In this document: positions 37,413 to 44,678 of the stretch, in pieces
How the letters are laid out: every line of letters begins with the position of its first letter
How positions within the stretch are numbered: the first letter of the stretch is position 1
From: Arsenicicoccus sp. oral taxon 190
Lineage (GTDB): Bacteria > Actinomycetota > Actinomycetes > Actinomycetales > Dermatophilaceae
Direction of reading: 5' to 3'
Length of the DNA stretch: 64,000 nucleotides
Assembly (NCBI RefSeq): GCF_001189535.1
Contig: NZ_CP012070.1
Span: forward strand, 1,860,001-1,924,000
Notes under the pieces: model-generated
Told to the model about the DNA's origin: nothing
Database searches by the model: none
The model's input: the letters and a program-made list of their open reading frames with translations, nothing else
Made by a program: the position numbers and the translations under genes

Positions 37413-38036
37413 ATGACTGACATCGACGTGGCTACCGAGACCGTCGCGGAGCGACAGGCGCGCTTCGAGGCGGAGGCGCTGCCGTTCCTCGACCAGCTCT
37501 ACAGCGCGGCGCTGCGGATGACCCGCAACCCGGCCGACGCCGAGGACCTGGTGCAGGAGACCTTCGCCAAGGGCTACGGAGCGTTCCACCAGTACAAGCC
37601 GGGCACCAACCTCAAGGCCTGGTTGTACCGCATCATGACCAACGCCTACATCAACAGCTACCGCAAGAAGCAGCGCGAGCCCCAGCAGTCCGACTCCTCG
37701 GAGATCGAGGACTACCAGCTCGCCCGCGCCGGCTCGCACACGTCGATGGGCAACCGCTCCGCCGAGATGGAGGCCCTGGACCACCTGCCCGACAGCGACG
37801 TGAAGCGGGCGCTGCAGGAGATCCCCGAGGACTTCCGGCTGGCGGTGTACCTCGCCGACGTGGAGGGCTTCGCCTACAAGGAGATCGCGGAGATCATGGG
37901 CACCCCCATCGGGACCGTGATGTCGCGGCTGCACCGGGGGCGTCGCCAGCTGCGCGACCTGCTCACCGACTACGCCATCGAGCGTGGTTTCGTCACCCCG
38001 GAGCCGGCCTCCGCCACGGACGGGGAGGAGCGGTGA
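37413..38036 (+). CDS. sigR: SigR, thiol-oxidative-stress ECF sigma factor
   Basis: Sigma-R/SigH-type ECF sigma factor activating thiol-stress genes. 207 residues from ATG 37413, or 237 from an in-frame GTG at 37323 that has the better Shine-Dalgarno and lies right after the sigma-R promoter. Region 2 (RNPADAEDLVQETFAKGY, LKAWLYRIMTNAYI) and region 4 (VEGFAYKEIAEIMGTPIG, SRLHRGRRQLR) are complete. In Streptomyces coelicolor an unstable, longer sigma-R' comes from an upstream start on the autoregulated transcript; the same layout is visible here. The stop overlaps rsrA. Confidence 0.94.
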   Translation: MTDIDVATETVAERQARFEAEALPFLDQLYSAALRMTRNPADAEDLVQETFAKGYGAFHQYKPGTNLKAWLYRIMTNAYINSYRKKQREPQQSDSSEIEDYQLARAGSHTSMGNRSAEMEALDHLPDSDVKRALQEIPEDFRLAVYLADVEGFAYKEIAEIMGTPIGTVMSRLHRGRRQLRDLLTDYAIERGFVTPEPASATDGEER

Positions 38037-38290
38037 TGGGCGACCACATGGACTGCTCCAACTTCATGGACCACGTCTTCGAGTACCTCGACGGGGAGCT
38101 CACCGACGAGGAGGCGACGGAGTTCGCCCGCCACGTCCGCGAGTGCCCGCCCTGCCTCGACGAGTACCACCGCGACCAGGCGCTCAAGGCGCTGATCCGC
38201 CGCGGGTGCGCCTGCGAGGCCGCGCCCGTGCAGCTGCGCACCCAGATCATCGCCAGCTTCACCAGCATCACCATCGAGTACGGCCGGTAG
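38036..38290 (+). CDS. rsrA: RsrA/RshA, zinc anti-sigma factor
   Basis: Redox-sensing anti-sigma factor that holds SigR until its cysteines are oxidised. 84 residues from ATG 38036 (GTG 38033 also in frame), with GGGGAGGAG just upstream. The ZAS motif HVRECPPC gives H33-x3-C37-x2-C40, with C7 and a CAC near residue 58 completing the thiols. The gene start overlaps the sigR stop (TGATG), ensuring matched expression. Confidence 0.93.
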   Translation: MGDHMDCSNFMDHVFEYLDGELTDEEATEFARHVRECPPCLDEYHRDQALKALIRRGCACEAAPVQLRTQIIASFTSITIEYGR

Positions 38291-38313
38291 GCCCTCACCG
38301 CCGTGGGTGACAG

Positions 38314-38341
38314 GCCCGACGCGAGCGAGCACCCGTCGGGC
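38314..38341 (+). terminator. Possible terminator of sigR-rsrA
   Basis: GCCCGACG (38314-38321) pairs with CGTCGGGC (38334-38341), 12-base loop. Weaker than the other hairpins here. Confidence 0.4.
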
Positions 38342-38472
38342 GGGGCGGGACCGGCATACGGGCCAGGCTGCCATCCTGGAGCCGTCCTGCGGCGTCGTAG
38401 CAGTGACGAGCCGCGGCGACCAGGCAGGGAGATGGGATAGAACTCACCGGGGGACTCTTCGTCACGCTCACG

Positions 38473-40467
38473 GTGGTGGTGTCGGTCCTGGCCATCGTCG
38501 CCGGAGCCGTCGTCGGAGGGATGACCCGCAGGACGCTCGGAGGGCTCCTCGTGCGGCTGCTCGTGCAGCTGCTCGTGGTGCTGCTGTCGGTGATCGGGGT
38601 CGCCGCCGTCCTCAACGCCCAGAACCAGTGGTACGTCGACTGGGGTGACCTGACCGGCACCAACAACCACGCCGCGCACGCCAGCACGACCGGAGGCTCC
38701 GCGGCGTCCGCGCTCGGGGGCGCCACCGCCCCGGCCACGCCGACGACGAAGCGCCCGCCCCTGCCGCCCCTGCCCAACCCCGGCGAGCGGGTGCAGACCT
38801 TCACCGTCAAGGGGGCCGCCAGCGGGCTCACCGGCCGGATCGTGGTCCTGCTGCCGGACCGCTACAGCGACCCGGCGCAGGCGACGCGGGACTACCCGGT
38901 GCTGGTCACCACGCACGGCTACCCCGGCAACCCCGAGCAGTGGCTCGACGCGATGCAGGGCGCCCAGCGGGTCGACGCCGCCGCCGGGCGGGGCAAGGTC
39001 GCGCCGCTGCTGCTGGTGTCGCCCCAGCTCGACTTCCCCAAGGGCGCCGACTCCGAGTGCGTGGACGCGCCGGGCGGGGCCAAGGTCGAGACCTGGCTGG
39101 CCAAGGACGTGCCGGAGTTCGTCCGCACCCACCTGCGGGCCCGCACCGACCGGGCGTCGTGGAGCGCGGCCGGGTTCTCCACCGGGGGCTACTGCGCGGC
39201 CCTCGCGACGGTCAAGCACCCGGACACCTACGGCAGCGGCATCGTGCTCGGCGGCTACGGCCGGCCGGCGTTCGGTGGCCCGTCGCCGCTGCGCACCCCG
39301 CAGCAGAAGGCCGCCTACGACCTGCCCGCGATCATGCGCGCCAGCAAGCCGCCCGTGGCGCTGTGGGTGCAGTCCTCCGACAGCGACGAGGTGTCCTACC
39401 GCTCCAGCAAGGAGCTCGGCGCCGCCGCCGCCGCACCGACCTCGGTGACGATGGTGATGGCCAACGGCACGGTGCACCGCACCGCCGTGTGGTCCGCCTA
39501 CTTCGCCCAGGCCCTGGAGTGGCTGGGCACGACCGTGCCGGGCTTCTCACCCGCCGCGGCCTCGGCCGCCCCCACCGCGCCGGCCTCGACGCCCGCCGCG
39601 GCACCGAGCACCCCGGCAGGCGCCCTCGCGGCCCTGCCGGGCGGCGCGCCCCGCAGCACCCCGCCCGGCTTCCAGCAGCTGCCCGTCTCCCACGGTCGGC
39701 TGCTCAAGACCACCCTCGCGGGCAAGGCCTCCGGCGTGATCATGCCGGTATGGGTGTGGCTGCCGCCCGCCTACGACGACCCGGCGCAGGCGAACACCCG
39801 CTTCCCGGTGGCGATGCTCTTCCCCGGCGGAGACGGGGCCGACTACACCCAGTGGTACGACTTCGGCCAGCCCAAGCTCATCGCCGAGGGGGCCGCGGCC
39901 GGCCGGATCAGCCCGTTCGTGATGGTGATGCCCGCGCTGCAGGTGAGCAAGAAGCTCGACACGGAGTGCACCGACCTGCCCGGCCAGCCCAAGGTGGAGA
40001 CCTTCTTCACCCAGGACGTCGTCGCGATGGCCACCGGGACCTTCCGGGTGCTGCCGCAGCGCACCGCGTGGGCCGTCGGGGGAGCCTCGAGCGGCGCCTA
40101 CTGCGCGAGCCGGCTCGGCTTCGCCCACCCCGACCGGTTCTCGACCGTGGCGTCGCTGTCCGGCTACTTCGTGATCGACAGCAACGTCCCCGCCGGCCGC
40201 ACCCCGGCGGCCCGCGCCACCAGCCCCAAGGTCATCGCGGCCGGCTCCAACCCGCCCGCCGTGACGCTGCGCAACTGGGTGGGCGACAACGCCGAGGAGC
40301 AATACTCCACGCAGCTCTACAACGCCTTCGCGGCGGGCGTCCGGCCGCCCACCGACGTCAGCCTGGCGCGAGGCCACGGCGGCCACGACTGGAAGTCCTT
40401 CCGGACCTGGCTGCCCGACGTCTTCACCTGGCTCACCGGGCGCCTGGACCGCCCCTCGGCCGGCTGA
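38473..40467 (+). CDS. Secreted or membrane-anchored protein with two esterase domains
   Basis: 664 residues from GTG 38473. An N-terminal hydrophobic helix is followed by an alanine/threonine linker and two alpha/beta-hydrolase domains of the esterase D/mycolyltransferase-like type. Domain 1 (about 90-340) has the nucleophile in AAGFSTGGYC; domain 2 (about 400-650) has it in VGGASSGAYC and a C-terminal catalytic histidine in GHGGHDWKSF. Both have an ECVDAPG or ECTDLPG loop, so they arose by duplication. Substrate unknown; cell-envelope esters are likely. The frame extends upstream to an ATA at 38437 with AGGGAG five bases before it, which would complete the membrane helix. Confidence 0.82.
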   Translation: MVVSVLAIVAGAVVGGMTRRTLGGLLVRLLVQLLVVLLSVIGVAAVLNAQNQWYVDWGDLTGTNNHAAHASTTGGSAASALGGATAPATPTTKRPPLPPLPNPGERVQTFTVKGAASGLTGRIVVLLPDRYSDPAQATRDYPVLVTTHGYPGNPEQWLDAMQGAQRVDAAAGRGKVAPLLLVSPQLDFPKGADSECVDAPGGAKVETWLAKDVPEFVRTHLRARTDRASWSAAGFSTGGYCAALATVKHPDTYGSGIVLGGYGRPAFGGPSPLRTPQQKAAYDLPAIMRASKPPVALWVQSSDSDEVSYRSSKELGAAAAAPTSVTMVMANGTVHRTAVWSAYFAQALEWLGTTVPGFSPAAASAAPTAPASTPAAAPSTPAGALAALPGGAPRSTPPGFQQLPVSHGRLLKTTLAGKASGVIMPVWVWLPPAYDDPAQANTRFPVAMLFPGGDGADYTQWYDFGQPKLIAEGAAAGRISPFVMVMPALQVSKKLDTECTDLPGQPKVETFFTQDVVAMATGTFRVLPQRTAWAVGGASSGAYCASRLGFAHPDRFSTVASLSGYFVIDSNVPAGRTPAARATSPKVIAAGSNPPAVTLRNWVGDNAEEQYSTQLYNAFAAGVRPPTDVSLARGHGGHDWKSFRTWLPDVFTWLTGRLDRPSAG

Positions 40468-40492
40468 TCCTGCCGCGCTGCGCGCGATTCGC

Positions 40493-40578
40493 CGTATGCC
40501 GCCTGCCCGTATGCCGCCTGCCCGTGTCCGGCCCGCCGGTATGCGCCAGCCGGTATGCCGCCAGCCGGTGTGCCGGGG
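40493..40578. repeat. 15-bp tandem repeat carrying GTATGCC
   Basis: Units near CGTATGCCGCCTGCC at 40493 and 40508, a diverged unit, then CGGTATGCGCCAGC, CGGTATGCCGCCAGC and a last partial. It fills the spacer between the esterase gene and the bL37 terminator. Confidence 0.75.
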
Positions 40579-40595
40579 CGGCCGCCCGCATGACG

Positions 40596-40630
40596 AAGGC
40601 CCCCGTCCCGCTCCAGCGGGTGGGGGCCTT
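40596..40630 (-). terminator. Terminator of the bL37 gene
   Basis: AAGGCCCCC (40596-40604) pairs with GGGGGCCTT (40622-40630), and inner CCCGC/GCGGG lengthens the stem. It lies 20 bp past the bL37 stop. Confidence 0.75.
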
Positions 40631-40649
40631 GTGCGGCCGGTGCCGACGC

Positions 40650-40724
40650 TCAGGCGTTGGGCTTGCGGCCGTGGTTGGCGCCGTTCTTCTTGCGGGCGCG
40701 ACGCTTGCGGGCACGCTTGCTCAT
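40650..40724 (-). CDS. Ribosomal protein bL37 (24 residues)
   Basis: ORF of 24 codons plus stop: MSKRARKRRARKKNGANHGR then KPNA. It matches the very small actinobacterial large-subunit protein bL37 found in mycobacterial ribosome structures, recalled as starting MAKRGRKKRDRK and sharing the ANHGK(R)PN end. ATG 40724 has GAGGAG about 6 bases upstream, and the gene has its own terminator. It is easily missed because of its size. The short GAGGA/TCCTC palindrome over the Shine-Dalgarno could fold and tune translation. Confidence 0.85.
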   Translation of the reverse strand: MSKRARKRRARKKNGANHGRKPNA

Positions 40725-40880
40725 GAGGACTCCTCAGGATCGGGATCGGGTCACGTGGCCCGGGACGGGCCTCAACGCACCATTGTCGCACAAAGCGGGA
40801 GACGGCCGCGACGCGCGCCGGTGGCCCGGAGGGCGGGCGTGGGCGGCATACGGCCGGGGTGTCGGCCCGGGTGACATGCT

Positions 40881-40913
40881 CGACGGCCCCGCGGGAGGGG
40901 TGCGGGGCCGTCG
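40881..40913 (-). terminator. Terminator of sodN
   Basis: CGACGGCCCCGC (40881-40892) pairs perfectly with GCGGGGCCGTCG (40902-40913), 9-base loop, 13 bp past the sodN stop. Confidence 0.82.
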
Positions 40914-40926
40914 GAGCGGGGCGGTG

Positions 40927-41319
40927 TCAGCCCTTCTTGGTCTCGGCGAAGATCGCGGCGATCTCGTCGATCTTGGCGAGCAGCTCGTCGGCCTTGCTGA
41001 CGTCCCACTCACCCTTGGTGCCGGACGCGCCCGCCAGCTTGGTGGCCTCGTTGACGAGGGTGTGCAGCTGCGGGAACTTCTCGAAGTGCGGCGGCTTGAA
41101 GTAGTCGGTCCACAGCACCCACAGGTGCTCCTTGACCAGCTGGGAGCGCTGCTCCTTGATGATGGTGGCGCGGATCTTGAAGTCGGGGTCGGCGTTGTCG
41201 GCGACCTTCTCCATGATGGCCTTGACCGACTGGGCCTCGATGCGGGCCTGTGCGGGGTCGTAGACGCCACAGGGCAGGTCGCAGTGCGCAGACACCTCGA
41301 CGGGGGCGAACGTGAACAT
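40927..41319 (-). CDS. sodN: SodN, nickel superoxide dismutase precursor
   Basis: Converts superoxide to oxygen and peroxide at a nickel hook. 130 residues with an 11-residue propeptide (MFTFAPVEVSA) before the mature N-terminus HCDLPCGVY; His12, Cys13 and Cys17 bind nickel after cleavage. The remaining four-helix bundle is normal (KEHLWVLWTDYFKPPH). ATG 41319 follows AAAGGAA; a longer frame is unsupported since the propeptide is diagnostic. The maturation protease sodX lies upstream on the same strand, 110 bp away, so the two are probably co-expressed. Confidence 0.96.
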   Translation of the reverse strand: MFTFAPVEVSAHCDLPCGVYDPAQARIEAQSVKAIMEKVADNADPDFKIRATIIKEQRSQLVKEHLWVLWTDYFKPPHFEKFPQLHTLVNEATKLAGASGTKGEWDVSKADELLAKIDEIAAIFAETKKG

Positions 41320-41429
41320 CTTGAGTTCCTTTCGCGACGACGGATGCGTGACCGGAACGTCACGACACAGCCAACCTAACCTGATCGGCAGCCCGGCTGC
41401 GATCCTGCAGGCGAGTTGCAACTGCCGCG

Positions 41430-41780
41430 TCAGGCGGTGGGGCGGGTCAGGCGCGGCCACCGTCGCAGCAGCGCGGTCGGCACCCGCTTGAGGACCAGGC
41501 CCTCGATGTCGTCGTCGCTGAGCGCGCCCACGTGCCAGGAGTCGATGCCCTCGCGGGGGTTGTCGCGCTCCACCCACCAGCCCTGGCGCGTCTTGGGGTC
41601 GCGGCCGGTGACGCGCTTGACCGACAGCGGGCGGGGGCCCTGCTCGCCGTCCGGGAGCCGCACGACGGCGAGCCGGCCGATGCGCGGACGCGCACCGAAG
41701 GCCACCAGCAGCCAGTCGCCCTCGTGCAGGGTCGGCTCCATGGACCGGCCACGGACGACGGCGAAGCCGAGGTGAGGCAT
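41430..41780 (-). CDS. sodX: SodX, nickel superoxide dismutase maturation protease
   Basis: S24/S26 signal-peptidase-like protease, 116 residues, which removes the SodN propeptide. The catalytic serine is in RGRSMEPTLHEGDWLLV (about 12-26), and the general-base lysine in LSVKRVTGRD near 58. No membrane anchor is seen, as expected for SodX. ATG 41780 has GGGAGG upstream. The gene precedes sodN, whereas sodN first is the order I know best in Streptomyces. Confidence 0.9.
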   Translation of the reverse strand: MPHLGFAVVRGRSMEPTLHEGDWLLVAFGARPRIGRLAVVRLPDGEQGPRPLSVKRVTGRDPKTRQGWWVERDNPREGIDSWHVGALSDDDIEGLVLKRVPTALLRRWPRLTRPTA

Positions 41781-41955
41781 CGAGACCTCCCGGGGAGGGG
41801 CGGGACGGGGCGGCCCGATCCTATGTCCCGCGCGGCCCGACGGCCCAGCGGGCCCGGCGCGAGGGATCGCGAGCGGCCCCGCGGGGTGCCGGTGTGGTGG
41901 GCCGCACGCCGGGGAGGGGCTGCGCCGGAGGTCGGGCTGGCATAGGTTCGAGGGC

Positions 41956-42921
41956 ATGCTCGCTGCCTACGCCGCCCGCCAGTCCACCGACGACCCGCTC
42001 TCCGGCCTGGAGGTCGGCGAGCGACCCGAGCCGCAGGCCCGGCCCGGGTGGACCACCGTGCGGTTGCGCACCTCCGGGCTCAACCACCACGACCTGTGGT
42101 CCCTGCAGGGGGTGGGGCTGCCGGCGGAGCGGCTCCCCATGATCCTGGGGTGCGACGGGGCCGGCGTGACCGAGGACGGTCAGGAGGTCATCGTGCACGC
42201 GGTGGTCGCCAGCGATGGCTGGCGCGGCGACGAGACCCTCGACCCCCGCCGGACCCTGCTGTCGGAGCTGCACCCGGGCACGATGGCCGAGCTCGTCGCG
42301 GTCCCCAGCCACAACCTCGTCGCGCGGCCGGCCGCGTTGCCGTGGGAGCACGCGGCGTGCCTGTCGACCGCGTGGCTGACCGCCTACCGGATGCTCTTCA
42401 CCAACGCCGGGGTCCAGCCGGGGTCGCTGGTGCTCGTGCAGGGCGCGGGCGGGGGTGTCGCGACCGCGCTGGTGCAGCTGGGCGCGGCGGCGGGGCTGCG
42501 GGTGTGGGTCACCTCGCGGGACGAGGCCAAGCGCCGGCGGGCGCTCGAGCTGGGCGCGGCCGAGGCCTTCGGGTCGGGGGAGCGCCTCCCGGAGCGCGTC
42601 GACGCGGTGCTGGACACGGTGGGCGCCGCGGTCTGGAAGCACTCGATCAAGTCGCTGGTGCCCGGCGGCACGCTCGTCACCGCGGGCGCCACCTCCGGCG
42701 ACCCCGACCGGACCCAGCTGACCGACATCTTCTTCCGACAGCTGCGCGTGGTCGGCTCCACGATGGGCAACCGGGGCGAGCTCGAGCGGCTCGCCAGGTT
42801 CGTCGCGGACCACCGGATCGAGCCTGCGGTCGACTCGACCTTCCCGCTCGGCGAGGCGCGACGTGGGTTCGAGCGGATGGCGGGGGAGGACCTCTTCGGC
42901 AAGGTCATCTTCACGCACTGA
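41956..42921 (+). CDS. Zinc-type MDR oxidoreductase (quinone-reductase-like)
   Basis: 321-residue medium-chain dehydrogenase/reductase. The NAD(P) site is the glycine-rich VQGAGGGVATALVQLGAA (about 160-177). An ILGCDGAGVTEDGQEV segment replaces the usual GHE catalytic-zinc motif, suggesting a quinone-oxidoreductase-like rather than alcohol-dehydrogenase activity. Substrate unknown. ATG 41956 has TAGGTT (41943-41948) seven bases before it and no good Shine-Dalgarno, a leaderless candidate. It ends at a strong bidirectional hairpin. Confidence 0.85.
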   Translation: MLAAYAARQSTDDPLSGLEVGERPEPQARPGWTTVRLRTSGLNHHDLWSLQGVGLPAERLPMILGCDGAGVTEDGQEVIVHAVVASDGWRGDETLDPRRTLLSELHPGTMAELVAVPSHNLVARPAALPWEHAACLSTAWLTAYRMLFTNAGVQPGSLVLVQGAGGGVATALVQLGAAAGLRVWVTSRDEAKRRRALELGAAEAFGSGERLPERVDAVLDTVGAAVWKHSIKSLVPGGTLVTAGATSGDPDRTQLTDIFFRQLRVVGSTMGNRGELERLARFVADHRIEPAVDSTFPLGEARRGFERMAGEDLFGKVIFTH

Positions 42922-42934
42922 CCAGCGCGTATGC

Positions 42935-42970
42935 CGAGAGCGCCGCCCCCCGGTGGGGGCGGCGCTCTCG
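42935..42970. terminator. Bidirectional terminator
   Basis: CGAGAGCGCCGCCCCC (42935-42950) pairs perfectly with GGGGGCGGCGCTCTCG (42955-42970), 4-base loop, between two convergent genes. Confidence 0.88.
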
Positions 42971-43006
42971 GTGCAGGGGTGGCGTCGCTGCTCGGTGCCC
43001 GACGGG

Positions 43007-43561
43007 CTACTTGGCCAGCGTGCCGATGCGGAAGGACGCGAGGCGCTGCTTGGCGGTGGCGTTGCTGCCGTGCTGCGCGGTGAACTGCGCCGTCGCGTCG
43101 GTCCCGCACAGCGCCGTGATGCGGGCCGGGCCGCCCGGGTGCTGGTTGATCCACGACGTCAGGTCGTAGACCCCGCCGTCGATGGCGGCCCAGCAGGAGC
43201 TGGCGTTGTCGTGGTCGTTGACGACCGCGAAGGGATAGGTCCGGGCGGTCGCGGACGCCGAGCCGGCCGCGGTGGTGCTCGACGCGGACGCGGTCGGCGA
43301 GGAGGAGGTGCCCGTTGAGGTGGCCGACGGGGCGGCACCGCTGGACGAGGCGGCCGGGCTCGAAGCGGCCGAGGTGGTGGCAGAGGCGGCCATCGTGCTC
43401 GAGGGGCTCGACGTGCTCGACGGGCTCGGGGCGGACGTCGTGGACGTGGTGCTGGTCGTCGTGGTGGCGCTGGTCGTCTCGGACCCGCAGGCCGTGAGGG
43501 ACGTCGCGGCGGCCAGGGCACCGGCAGCCAGGGCGAGGGAGGTGCGCAGGGCGCGGGACAT
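43007..43561 (-). CDS. Lipoprotein with cytochrome b5-like heme domain
   Basis: 184 residues from ATG 43561 (AAGGAG upstream). A lipoprotein signal ends in LTAC (Cys about 25). Residues 27-105 are almost only Ser, Thr, Ala and Pro, a long wall-spanning linker. The last 75 residues are a small cytochrome b5-type domain: WINQHPGGPARI with the first heme-ligand histidine, and a second histidine in AQHGSNATAK. Two extra cysteines (SSCWAA, ALCGTD) could form a disulfide. An extracytoplasmic electron-transfer role is likely; the partner is unknown. Confidence 0.83.
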   Translation of the reverse strand: MSRALRTSLALAAGALAAATSLTACGSETTSATTTTSTTSTTSAPSPSSTSSPSSTMAASATTSAASSPAASSSGAAPSATSTGTSSSPTASASSTTAAGSASATARTYPFAVVNDHDNASSCWAAIDGGVYDLTSWINQHPGGPARITALCGTDATAQFTAQHGSNATAKQRLASFRIGTLAK

Positions 43562-43665
43562 CGTGACTCCTTCCGCGGGCGCTGGGTGCGCGCGCAGGAC
43601 CACCCTAGAGCCGGATCCTCGTCACAGCGGGTAACGGCGCATCAGGGAGATGCAGTCGTGAGGTG

Positions 43666-44331
43666 TCAGCGCGCCAGCCGCATCCAGGAGTCCCAGCCCC
43701 CGTGCAGCACGAGCCACGCGATGAGGCCGTAGCCGGCCTGGCCGGGGTGGAAGCCGTCGCCCGTGGCGTCCAGGTCGGCGATCCACTGGTCGTGCCCTTG
43801 CAGCGGGCGGAAGCAGTCGACGAAGGGGACGCCGCGGCGCGCGCACACGTCGGCCTGCGCCTCCGTCACGATCTCCAGCGTGGCGTTGAAGGTGGCGTCG
43901 TTGGTCGGGGTGGAGCCGACCACGAAGGCCGCGATGCCCTGGGCCTGCGCGTCGTCGAGGATGTTGGCGAGGTTGAGGCGCGAGCGGGCCGTGGTGATGC
44001 CGGTCAGCACGTCGCTGTGCCCCACCCCGATGACCAGACGGCGCTCGGCGCGCCCCTTCCACCGCGGCGGGCACTCCGTGCGCCACCGGGCCAGCACGTC
44101 GGCGGACGAGTCGCCCCGGATGCCGAGGTTGTAGGCCGACAGCTGCACGTCCGGGTGCTGGCTGCGGGACACCACCCGCGACACCCAGCCCAGCCCCTTG
44201 GGGTCGCCGTAGCCGGCCACGAAGGAGTCCCCGATGAAGACCAGGCCGACGTCGCGCGGACCGTGGTCCCCGTCGACCGAGGCCACGTGCGAGGGGGACG
44301 GGTTGAACGTCTGCTGGTCGCGGAACACCAC
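43666..44331 (-). CDS. SGNH/GDSL-family hydrolase
   Basis: 221-residue esterase or lipase-like protein. Block I is VFIGDSFVAGYGD (serine nucleophile), block II the glycine in NLGIRGDSSADV, block III GHSD (in place of the usual GxND), and block V the DGFHPG with Asp and His of the triad. No signal peptide is visible. GTG 44331 has AAGGA upstream; a longer frame is possible but unsupported. Substrate unknown; such proteins act on acyl or acetyl esters. Confidence 0.82.
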   Translation of the reverse strand: MVFRDQQTFNPSPSHVASVDGDHGPRDVGLVFIGDSFVAGYGDPKGLGWVSRVVSRSQHPDVQLSAYNLGIRGDSSADVLARWRTECPPRWKGRAERRLVIGVGHSDVLTGITTARSRLNLANILDDAQAQGIAAFVVGSTPTNDATFNATLEIVTEAQADVCARRGVPFVDCFRPLQGHDQWIADLDATGDGFHPGQAGYGLIAWLVLHGGWDSWMRLAR

Positions 44332-44387
44332 GAGCGTTTCCTTGTCTGTCGGTCGTCGGTCGTCGGCGGGAAGGAGCCGGTCGGGGG

Positions 44388-44561
44388 TCAGTCGTCGTCG
44401 TCGAGCCGGGCCAGCCAGGTGGCGAGCCGCTCGACCGGGACCTCGAACTCGGGGTTGAGGTCGACGAAGGTGCGCAGCTGCTCGGACAGCCACTCGAACG
44501 TCAGGTCCTCGTCGCCCCGGCGGTGCTCGAGCTCCTCGATGCCACGATCGGTGAAGTACAC
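44388..44561 (-). CDS. DUF6104 family protein
   Basis: 57-residue acidic protein: VYFTDRGIEELEHRRGDEDL at the start and VERLATWLARLDDDD at the end, a near-standard DUF6104 sequence, function unknown. GTG 44561 matches the usual family start (M-Y-F-T-D-R-G); ATG 44579 would add six residues. In other actinobacteria DUF6104 also sits near kgd, as here. Confidence 0.83.
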   Translation of the reverse strand: MYFTDRGIEELEHRRGDEDLTFEWLSEQLRTFVDLNPEFEVPVERLATWLARLDDDD

Positions 44562-44611
44562 GCCCACATTGTGCCCCATGGCCGGGGCGGGGCCGTGGCA
44601 CGGCATACCGG

Positions 44612-44647
44612 CCTCGGCCCCGCCCGCCGAGGCGGACGGGGCCGAGG
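44612..44647 (-). terminator. Terminator of kgd
   Basis: CCTCGGCCCCG (44612-44622) pairs perfectly with CGGGGCCGAGG (44637-44647), 14-base loop, past the kgd stop. Confidence 0.75.
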
Positions 44648-44678
44648 GGGCCGCAGGTCAGGCCGGGTCAGGGCAGCG

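Noticed and set aside
41365..41385. Iron-repressor (DtxR/IdeR) box upstream of sodN
   Set aside because: Only one half (TTAGGTTGGC on the minus strand) matches; the second half-site is absent, so no operator is annotated.
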